Assembly (NCBI GenBank): GCA_030671985.1
Contig: DAOVHI010000050.1
Location: forward strand, 1 to 9,120
Length of the DNA: 9,120 bases
Direction of reading: 5' to 3'
Source: JAHJDO01 sp030671985 [NCBI: bacterium]
GTDB lineage: Bacteria > JAHJDO01
Positions 1 to 5,561 of this stretch are shown piece after piece; positions within the stretch are counted from its first letter, which is position 1; each line of letters begins with the position of its first letter. The position numbers and the translations under genes are program-made. The notes beneath the pieces were generated by a model. That model did not search any database. It was not told the DNA's origin and saw nothing but the letters and a program-made list of their open reading frames with translations.

Positions 1-492
1 AAGCAGAAATAGGATACAAGATAGAACGAGATAGTTTTTACTGCGAGTTCGAAATACTGCACAGAAGCAAAAGATAAACAGAATGCCTATTGCATAATTT
101 CTGCTTATGACGGCATATTCATAGAGAGGAAAGTAACCAAAAGCAAATAATGTCTTTTGTAATTTTGTAAATGGCGAAAATCTTGCAAAAATATATATTG
201 TTGTTGCAGCTAATAGTAAGTGAAAGAATTGCATTGCAATTGGCTGACTTGTGAATCTGCTGATAAAGTAAAGACACACATGCCACAACGCAGGATGCCC
301 TTCATATCTCATATTATCAAACAGATTCATAACGGAGACACTATCACTTGCAATAAGCCATGCTTGTAATTCGTCCCGCCACATTTCGTGCGTTAGAATA
401 TTTAGAAGTCCGATACATAAAAAGCCTAGAACCAACAGCCATATAAAAGCAGAATTATTGCTTAAAAGTGAGTTGCGTGCTTTTGCGGTCAT
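1..492 (-). CDS. GT-C fold membrane glycosyltransferase, PMT/ArnT-like (GT39 type), N-terminal part
   Basis: An open frame of 164 codons starts at ATG 492-490 and leaves the window at base 1 without a stop, so only the N-terminus is seen. A short polar start precedes a membrane helix at about residues 15-33. It is followed by a first loop with W38-R39-D40-E41, the acidic pair typical of GT-C enzymes, and by Y63-E64-G65-H66-P67. Further hydrophobic stretches lie at about 85-103, 114-128 and 134-147, with S130-R131-N132-Y133 between them, like the Arg-Tyr element of GT39 relatives. Such enzymes move a sugar from a lipid-linked donor on the periplasmic side of the inner membrane; donor and acceptor are unknown here. 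An in-frame TGA lies upstream with no ATG, GTG or TTG between, which fixes the start. No Shine-Dalgarno is seen. It is divergent from the next gene. Family call is good, exact role unknown. Confidence 0.8.
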   Translation of the reverse strand, partial: MTAKARNSLLSNNSAFIWLLVLGFLCIGLLNILTHEMWRDELQAWLIASDSVSVMNLFDNMRYEGHPALWHVCLYFISRFTSQPIAMQFFHLLLAATTIYIFARFSPFTKLQKTLFAFGYFPLYEYAVISRNYAIGILFIFCFCAVFRTRSKNYLVLSCILFLL

Positions 493-498
493 TTGTTT

Positions 499-527
499 AT
501 TATATCTTGGGAGGAGAAGGAAAGCAA
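499..527 (-). promoter_or_regulatory. Candidate promoter for the leftward GT-C gene, possibly leaderless
   Basis: On the minus strand a perfect TATAAT (504-499) lies 17 nt downstream of TTGCTT (527-522), a poor -35 matching TTGACA at three of six bases. The expected start of transcription is about 6-7 nt after the -10, at or within a base or two of the ATG at 492. The transcript would then have almost no leader, in keeping with the missing Shine-Dalgarno. This is pattern matching only. Confidence 0.35.
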
Positions 528-543
528 ACCTGAAGATGATTCC

Positions 544-557
544 GAAGTTACAACTTC
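544..557. repeat. 14-nt inverted repeat between divergent promoters
   Basis: GAAGTT and AACTTC are perfect 6-nt inverted arms around a 2-nt centre (AC). The site sits 15 nt upstream of the -35 of the rightward promoter and 16 nt upstream of the leftward -35. That position would suit a small dimeric regulator acting on both genes, but a 6-bp arm can occur by chance and no regulator gene is in the window. Confidence 0.25.
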
Positions 558-572
558 TGCGCTCGTTTCAGA

Positions 573-602
573 TTGACAATAAGAGAATATTTAATATATA
601 CT
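573..602 (+). promoter_or_regulatory. Sigma-70-type promoter for the exported beta-rich protein gene
   Basis: A perfect TTGACA (573-578) is followed after 18 nt by TATACT (597-602), a five-of-six match to TATAAT. A shifted TATATA at 595-600 is an alternative -10 with a 16-nt spacer. The predicted start near 609 would leave a leader of about 28 nt ending in a strong ribosome binding site. It is the clearest promoter in the window. Confidence 0.6.
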
Positions 603-623
603 TGTAATTATATATAACCAATT

Positions 624-631
624 GGGAGGAG
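624..631 (+). promoter_or_regulatory. Strong Shine-Dalgarno that fixes the start at 637
   Basis: GGGAGGAG ends 5 nt before ATG 637-639. A longer reading from TTG 622 would place the ribosome binding site inside the coding region and is therefore rejected. The site is abutted by an 8-nt palindrome, CCAATTGG (618-625), which is probably incidental. Confidence 0.8.
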
Positions 632-636
632 AAAAA

Positions 637-1290
637 ATGAGATCTTTATCTAGAGCTGGGTTGGGGTTGGTGCTGGCTGGTGTGTGTTTTAGTTTAGTAT
701 ATGCGGGCGGACTTCCCAAAAAACCGTCCCAGCCGCAGGAGAAAAAACAGGCAGAACAGGTCATTGAGGAGGTAGATGTAATAGAGGTTCGGGAGACTAC
801 AATAATAATAGAAGAAGCCACAACATGGATAGGAACAGAAAGTGTTTGGTCATTTAGAAACAAGATGCCGAGAACCAAAATTTACTCAAGATTTGAACCT
901 TCTGAGGATAAATATTATCTTATTGGAATTAGCAAAATAGATCTAAAAGGATCAAATCCATATAAACGAAGAGACAGAAGAAATGTTCAATATCTTGAGT
1001 ACGATGCGCAAATCGCGGCTAAATATTTAGATAATAGTCTGACGCTTAGAGGCGGTATCATAAATTCAGGAGCAGGGCTTGGAGTAGATTATATGCTTCC
1101 TGACGGGAGAACCAGTATTACGGTTGAAGGACACAGCGCTGTTTACAGTTCCCCGTTCTTTCTTAGGACAAACCTGAGTTATAAGCTCTGTGAAGATAGT
1201 GACTGCTACCTGATTGCCGGCGTAGAAGACATGCTGGATAAGCCCTCAATTATAGCAGGTGTAAAAATAGAGTTTGGTTTAGCAAGATAA
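637..1290 (+). CDS. Exported beta-strand-rich protein resembling the C-terminal domain of MlaD/MCE-type proteins
   Basis: This 217-residue protein starts with a Sec signal peptide: basic MRSLSR, a hydrophobic core at 8-20 and a likely cut after V21-Y22-A23. A Lys/Pro/Gln/Glu-rich, probably disordered stretch follows (about 27-62). The rest (about 65-217) alternates short beta-like strands and turns, with YYLIGIS (93-99), LTLRGGII (135-142), a glycine-rich GAGLGVDY (145-152) and a closing VKIEFG (209-214). From memory, this pattern resembles the C-terminal region found after the MCE domain in some MlaD-like lipid-transport proteins, but no MCE domain is present. C185 and C190 could form a disulfide outside the cytoplasm. 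It has its own promoter and is transcribed against the polysaccharide operon. A periplasmic or outer-membrane-associated role is likely; the function is not established. Confidence 0.75.
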   Translation: MRSLSRAGLGLVLAGVCFSLVYAGGLPKKPSQPQEKKQAEQVIEEVDVIEVRETTIIIEEATTWIGTESVWSFRNKMPRTKIYSRFEPSEDKYYLIGISKIDLKGSNPYKRRDRRNVQYLEYDAQIAAKYLDNSLTLRGGIINSGAGLGVDYMLPDGRTSITVEGHSAVYSSPFFLRTNLSYKLCEDSDCYLIAGVEDMLDKPSIIAGVKIEFGLAR

Positions 1291-1310
1291 GGCAAACTAG
1301 TTTCTATTTT
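1264..1310. terminator. Long inverted repeat over both convergent stop codons, possible two-way terminator
   Basis: Perfect 8-nt arms AAAATAGA (1264-1271) and TCTATTTT (1303-1310) continue inward to GGTTT/AAACT-type pairing at 1276-1280 and 1294-1298. Plus-strand RNA could form a 17-position stem with 13 Watson-Crick pairs, 3 G-U pairs and one mismatch around a 13-nt loop. A-rich sequence leads in and a U run closes the 3' arm, as in two-way terminators, and the TAA (1288-1290) and the opposing TAG (1299-1297) lie inside it. The stem is AT-rich and the G-U pairs become C-A mismatches on the minus strand, so it should work better for the plus-strand gene. Confidence 0.4.
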
Positions 1311-2418
1311 CAGTCAGTTCAGAATATATGTTGCGGAATCTCTGCGTGATAATTTCTTTGTTTAATTGTCCTGCGATACCCTCAATAGTACTTTTGCTAA
1401 CTCTTCTGTCTTCATCCAGCAATTTTATTATCGCGTTTGTAAGAGCCTCCGGAGTGTCTTCTCGTATAACGGTAACATTTTCAGAATATTGGCTGGCAAG
1501 TTCAACGCCTCCCGGATTATTAGTTGTAATGACAGGCGTTCCGCATGACAGAGACTCCAATATTACATTTGGTCTGGCATCAAGTTGTGACGCTAATATG
1601 AAAATATCTGAAGAAGCATAAAAATCTACTAATGATTCGTGACTTTTAAAACCTGCAAACACTACGTTCTTTTCCAAACGAAGGGTTGCAACCAGTTCTT
1701 GCAATTCTTTAAATAAAGGACCTTCTCCTGTTAACACTAACTTTAGACTATGATATTTTTTGAGAACATCAGGTAAACTTCTTATTAGAAGTTCGTGTCC
1801 GTATATGGGTATCAGCCCCTTAACATTCAATAATATTTTATCGGTATTAAATTTTTCTTTTAAAAAGTTTGAGCGTTTTCCTCTTTGTGATATAAAAAAA
1901 TCACTGACTATATAAGGCATTACATCGCTCTTAACTCCCGTATCCCTTAACAGTTTATCCCGAAGACAGTCACTAACACATATAACTTTATCAACATTGC
2001 GAACAATTCTTTTATAAAAATTAAAAAAACTTTTTTCATAGTACCATACGTCTGTTCCGTGGAAGTGAAGGATAATAGGTTTTCTAAAAATCTTCCCTAC
2101 AATAAATCCTGCAATTGTTAAGTCTGTATATCCATTAATATGTATAATATCTGCCCTGTGTAATTTCAACATCATCGATTTAAAAATATTCAACAAAGCA
2201 AGAAGACGGTACCATTTATCTTGCATCCAGTTTGTCTGTTTTATAATGTATATCTTAGCACTTTTATTTATTTTATTTAGTCTGTATTGCGGAAGCATGT
2301 CAAAAGTAAATATGCTGACTTCATAGCCCCTTTTAATCAATTCAGAAGTCAAGTCATTGCACATACTGCCGATGCCGCTGGGATTAAATATATGAGGTGT
2401 TATGATGGCGATTTTCAT
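1297..2418 (-). CDS. Glycosyltransferase family 4 (GT-B fold), last gene of the operon
   Basis: This is a full-length 373-residue GT4-type enzyme, predicted to add a sugar from a nucleotide donor to a lipid-linked or growing glycan on the cytoplasmic side of the membrane. The N-terminal Rossmann half begins KIAIITPHIFNPSGIGS, with the acceptor-side glycine loop at 13-18, and carries H120-G121-T122-D123. The C-terminal half has LTGEGPL (229-235), FAGF (254-257) and the donor-binding stretch D280-ARPNVIL-E288 followed by SCGTPVI. Most GT4 enzymes have Glu-x7-Glu here; this one has Asp-x7-Glu. Its ATG overlaps the TGA of the upstream radical SAM gene as ATGA (2415-2418) and no Shine-Dalgarno is seen, so translation is probably coupled. 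Family is secure, sugar and linkage unknown. Confidence 0.92.
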   Translation of the reverse strand: MKIAIITPHIFNPSGIGSMCNDLTSELIKRGYEVSIFTFDMLPQYRLNKINKSAKIYIIKQTNWMQDKWYRLLALLNIFKSMMLKLHRADIIHINGYTDLTIAGFIVGKIFRKPIILHFHGTDVWYYEKSFFNFYKRIVRNVDKVICVSDCLRDKLLRDTGVKSDVMPYIVSDFFISQRGKRSNFLKEKFNTDKILLNVKGLIPIYGHELLIRSLPDVLKKYHSLKLVLTGEGPLFKELQELVATLRLEKNVVFAGFKSHESLVDFYASSDIFILASQLDARPNVILESLSCGTPVITTNNPGGVELASQYSENVTVIREDTPEALTNAIIKLLDEDRRVSKSTIEGIAGQLNKEIITQRFRNIYSELTENRN

Positions 2419-3467
2419 ATAGTTGAGACGTCCAAATATCCGTTTTTTTTACATATATCGCATATCGTACGAATCTTACGCTTGCTTTTGCCTGAAATTG
2501 AACTTCTTGCGCTTCTATAATATTTGTTGTTCCATATTTGCATAAATGTGCTTTTTTGAATACTTCCAAAGCTATATTTATCGCCATATACCGCACAGCA
2601 CGGAAACACCTCACCGCTTGGGCTTATTACGGATGTTCTCCATAATCTGTCACAAGAATTTTGCCTAATTCTTGACTTGCTTTGAATATCATATCCCGAG
2701 TATTTCTCATTTTCTTCAGGAAGCCAATCTTTAAATTCTTCAATTCTGTGCCTTACATCTCTTGTAATCTCCCCACCCATATCCAAATGAAGAGTGGACA
2801 CTAAGATTGAATCAAAGCCTCTGCTTTTGTGTGTTCTCAGAGCCTCTTCTACCCCCTTCTCGTTATATCTGGTTACAAGATATCTCCATATGAGAGTTGG
2901 AGTTTTACTGTTTTTCTTTCGTTTTTCTTTTGCTATCAGTCCCACATTTTTCATTACTTTTTTAAAATCTCCGCCTATGTTATATTTTTCGTACTCTTTT
3001 TCAGTTGATCCTGCGGCTGAAACTATTAGTTCGTTCAACCCGCTGTCTACTATATCCGGAACATAAGAGTCTGTATCAAAACTCAAATTAGAACTTATAT
3101 CCACTTTCACCCCGGCACCAACAGCATATTTTATCATCTTAAGAAGCTCTTTGTTAAGAAACGGCTCTCCCCAATTATACAAATCTATCTTATATAAATA
3201 TTTTCCGACCTCATCCATGATTTTTTTCAACATATCAAAACGCATAAAATTCTTTTCTGTCATTTTATCCTTCCTTCCTGTAGGGCAAAGAGGACATTGT
3301 AGATTACATACGTTGACAGGATCTATTGATAGAGAAGTTGGAAATCCGTACACTTTTGAATTATGCAAAAAATTTGTCTGTACATAAATCGCAAGAAAAT
3401 TAATTAATTTTACAAGTGTCTTTCTCTCATCCTTTAAATCAGCATATATTGTCTTAAAAAAATTCAT
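2415..3467 (-). CDS. Radical SAM enzyme with short SPASM/twitch-like C-terminus
   Basis: The 350-residue protein carries the radical SAM cluster motif C54-x3-C58-x2-C61 just after LSIDPVN, and the W99-G100-E101-P102 (GEP) element that helps bind SAM. The C-terminus holds C272, C290-C291 and C336-x2-C339 around ISPSGEVFPCC, with F300-G301-S302-I303, which suits an abridged SPASM (twitch-type) domain for one extra iron-sulfur cluster. Relatives modify peptides or carry out sugar and aminoglycoside chemistry. No precursor peptide is encoded nearby, so in this glycan operon a sugar or lipid-linked glycan substrate is my inference. GGAG 7 nt before the ATG supports the start. It lies 16 nt downstream of another radical SAM gene and overlaps the next gene by 4 nt. 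A phased slippery run of eight A lies near its 3' end (2443-2450). Confidence 0.9.
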   Translation of the reverse strand: MNFFKTIYADLKDERKTLVKLINFLAIYVQTNFLHNSKVYGFPTSLSIDPVNVCNLQCPLCPTGRKDKMTEKNFMRFDMLKKIMDEVGKYLYKIDLYNWGEPFLNKELLKMIKYAVGAGVKVDISSNLSFDTDSYVPDIVDSGLNELIVSAAGSTEKEYEKYNIGGDFKKVMKNVGLIAKEKRKKNSKTPTLIWRYLVTRYNEKGVEEALRTHKSRGFDSILVSTLHLDMGGEITRDVRHRIEEFKDWLPEENEKYSGYDIQSKSRIRQNSCDRLWRTSVISPSGEVFPCCAVYGDKYSFGSIQKSTFMQIWNNKYYRSARSSISGKSKRKIRTICDICKKNGYLDVSTI

Positions 3468-3474
3468 TTTTAAA

Positions 3475-3478
3475 CTCC
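3475..3478 (-). promoter_or_regulatory. Ribosome binding site of the SPASM-type radical SAM gene
   Basis: GGAG on the minus strand lies 7 nt before the ATG at 3467-3465. This joint has a real gap of 16 nt between genes, unlike its neighbours, and has its own Shine-Dalgarno. Confidence 0.6.
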
Positions 3479-3483
3479 ATTTC

Positions 3484-4923
3484 CTAGCTCTTCCAATATC
3501 GATATATCCTGTACAATCTTTTTGGATGCTTTAGAAGAATAGACGCTAATAGACGTAACGCCTTAATTGTCCGAAACAGATTATATCTTATATAGTTAAC
3601 ATTGTTGTTCGGCATCACTATGTTGACTTGTATATCATTTAACATATCCACTAACTTATTACTGGACATATTTGTAAAATTCTGCTCCGTATTATCATTA
3701 ATATATATGTCCCAATCCCTTAAAATCATTTTTTTGCTCTCCAGTTCCTCAAATACGCTCGTCGCAGGAAGCGGAATGAGCTTATATACTGAGATATGGT
3801 TTGGTTTCACAGCACGCAAAAACTTCATGCTTTCCTTAATGTCCTGTTCTGTCTCTCCTATAGTGCCGACTATTATATTAGCAAGAAAACGAATACCGGC
3901 CTGTTTAGTCAATCTGGCAGCTCTATAATTTTGTTCCACGGTTGTTTTTTTATTTAGTTTGTCCAATACTCTCTGTGAACCTGACTCAAATCCATACTCA
4001 ACCTGTACACAACCCGCTCTTTTCATCATTTTTAACAATTCTTCTGTAACGCTGCTAACCCTAACATTAGCACACCACTTAAGTTTTTTATGTAGATTTT
4101 TCTCCATCATTAATTCCATGATCTTATGCGCTCTCTCCTTATTGCTGAAGAACATATCATCTGAAAAATAAACACCTTCTACTTTATAATCCGTAACAAG
4201 TTGTTCAAGCTCCGATATAACACGCTCCGGAGAGTGATATCTTACTTTTTTACCAAAAACTGCGCTTCCTGCACAAAATGCGCATTTAAAAGGACACCCC
4301 CTTGTTGTTATTACTGAAGTTGCTTTTAATTGATAGCCTCTCATAATATTGGACGCTCTTTGAGTATAATATTCCATATTGAGTAAGTGCCTTGCAGGTG
4401 GCGGCGATAAATCAAGATTTTCGATAGGAGCCCTATCGGGATTTGAGATTATCTTATCATTATCTCTGTAAGATATCCCTTTTATTTTATTGAGTGGGTA
4501 TCCGTCTGCTATTTCAGACATTATATATTCCCCTTCTCCTTTAACAGCAATGTCTATTGACTCACACTCCGCGAGAGTCTCCTTTGGAAACATAGATGCA
4601 TGATTTCCGCCAAGAACAATCCTATTATCAGGGAAAAGTTTTCTTACCAATATTGATGTGCGATATGCCGGCTTTATCAATGCGGTTGTTGCCGTAATAC
4701 CAACAATATCCGGCTTTATTTCTTTTAACAGACATATCTCTTCGTCTATTGTCTTCTGAATGTTATTTTTATGTTTATGGAATATTATTTCTTCATCTAT
4801 AAGATGTACAGTATGCCCTTTTTTTTCGAGAGTAGCTCCGATATATGCAATGCCCAAAGGAGGCCATATTCCATTTCCCCATTTTGGATTTTCACTTGTG
4901 GGATATATTAAAGAAATATTCAT
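3484..4923 (-). CDS. B12-binding-domain radical SAM protein
   Basis: Taking ATG 4923 gives 479 residues. The N-terminal part (about 1-150) has the Rossmann-like cobalamin-binding fold of this class: MNISLIYP, WPPLGIAYIGATLE (20-33), PDIVGITATTA (71-81), GGNHAS (105-110) and GEGE (129-132). It lacks Asp-x-His-x-x-Gly, as do the BchE-like members that bind B12 without a protein histidine ligand. The radical SAM core carries C210-x3-C214-x2-C217 and F312-E313-S314-G315. The C-terminus is basic and hydrophobic (about 440-479). Family members carry out methyl transfer, cyclisation or rearrangement on unactivated carbons; the substrate here is unknown. ATG 4923 overlaps the upstream TGA as ATGA and puts the first strand right at the N-terminus. 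ATG 4938, five codons longer, is the alternative; neither has a Shine-Dalgarno. Confidence 0.9.
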   Translation of the reverse strand: MNISLIYPTSENPKWGNGIWPPLGIAYIGATLEKKGHTVHLIDEEIIFHKHKNNIQKTIDEEICLLKEIKPDIVGITATTALIKPAYRTSILVRKLFPDNRIVLGGNHASMFPKETLAECESIDIAVKGEGEYIMSEIADGYPLNKIKGISYRDNDKIISNPDRAPIENLDLSPPPARHLLNMEYYTQRASNIMRGYQLKATSVITTRGCPFKCAFCAGSAVFGKKVRYHSPERVISELEQLVTDYKVEGVYFSDDMFFSNKERAHKIMELMMEKNLHKKLKWCANVRVSSVTEELLKMMKRAGCVQVEYGFESGSQRVLDKLNKKTTVEQNYRAARLTKQAGIRFLANIIVGTIGETEQDIKESMKFLRAVKPNHISVYKLIPLPATSVFEELESKKMILRDWDIYINDNTEQNFTNMSSNKLVDMLNDIQVNIVMPNNNVNYIRYNLFRTIKALRLLASILLKHPKRLYRIYRYWKS

Positions 4924-5561
4924 TTGTTTTTTTGACATATTAGATTGAGATAAGTATGTGCCCAGGATTGCCTTAATTCGTGAATGAATCTACCAGCAAT
5001 TCTTAGAATTATATTAATTATACCTTTTTCATAAATATTAGGAATAATTGCAGGAAGTATTTTTATATTTGAATAGAATTTTCTCGTGTTGCGTACTGAC
5101 AAAAGAAAAGTATTTTCAAGTATTGTTAGGTTATTGTCCTGCATATATCTTTTATAGAAATCAGGATTTAATCTATAAAAATCACATGGATATTCATGCA
5201 AATTCCAAACTAAGGGAGTTACAATTATTAAATACCCATCTTCCTTTAATAGATGCCTCATATTATCCAAAGCTTTTTTGGGTTCGTATAAGTGCTCAAG
5301 AACATTCATGCAGATTATCAAATCAAATTGTTGTTGATTTAATCTTTCTTTTATAATTTTTATATCGTCCGTAATATCACAAACCAAATCCACATCTGGT
5401 CCATTTTCAATATCTATTCCCAAATAGTTGAGCCCTTTCTTCTCTATGAATTCCTTGCAATTACCATTAAAATTATAACTTCCAACTTCAAGGACGTTAT
5501 GAACATCTTCTAATCTGCCATAATGCTTTTCAAGGTAATCTAAATTTACTTTATCGCACAT
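4920..5561 (-). CDS. Class I SAM-dependent methyltransferase
   Basis: The 213-residue protein has the canonical order: motif I L24-E25-V26-G27-S28, the acidic residue D50 at the end of strand 2 (YLGID), D62 before the adenine-side loop, FDLIICMNVLEHL (79-91) as motif II and post II, and a GYLIIVTP strand (109-116). The following HEYPCDFYRLNP (122-133) is typical of small methyltransferases found in polysaccharide clusters. It probably methylates a sugar or glycan intermediate in the cytoplasm; the target atom is unknown. ATG 5561 is chosen over an upstream TTG at 5594 because AGGGG lies 5 nt before it and the overlap with the previous gene falls to 11 nt. By eye, this gene is AT-richer than its neighbours. 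Its 3' end holds a phased A-AAA-AAC heptamer just before the ATGA joint. Confidence 0.88.
   Translation of the reverse strand: MCDKVNLDYLEKHYGRLEDVHNVLEVGSYNFNGNCKEFIEKKGLNYLGIDIENGPDVDLVCDITDDIKIIKERLNQQQFDLIICMNVLEHLYEPKKALDNMRHLLKEDGYLIIVTPLVWNLHEYPCDFYRLNPDFYKRYMQDNNLTILENTFLLSVRNTRKFYSNIKILPAIIPNIYEKGIINIILRIAGRFIHELRQSWAHTYLNLICQKNK

Noticed and set aside
536-607. Plus-strand 23-codon frame after the first GGGAGGAGAA copy
   Set aside because: The Shine-Dalgarno is about 20 nt from the ATG, too far, and the frame overlaps the promoter of the next gene.
637-690. Possible lipoprotein signal with Cys17 (AGVC)
   Set aside because: The residue before Cys is Val and not Gly, Ala or Ser, and a good signal peptidase I site (VYA) follows at residue 23.
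591-878. Minus-strand frame of 95 codons opposite the start of the exported protein
   Set aside because: It covers the promoter and signal-peptide region of a well-supported plus-strand gene, has no recognisable domain and reads as a shadow frame.
2384-2614. Minus-strand 76-codon frame across the radical SAM/GT4 joint
   Set aside because: It overlaps two well-supported genes and encodes no motif; it is the other alternative frame, not the one that would give a fusion.
2415-4923. RiPP (modified peptide) gene cluster based on two radical SAM enzymes
   Set aside because: No small precursor frame fits between the packed genes, no RRE-like domain, protease or transporter is seen, and all neighbours are glycan genes.
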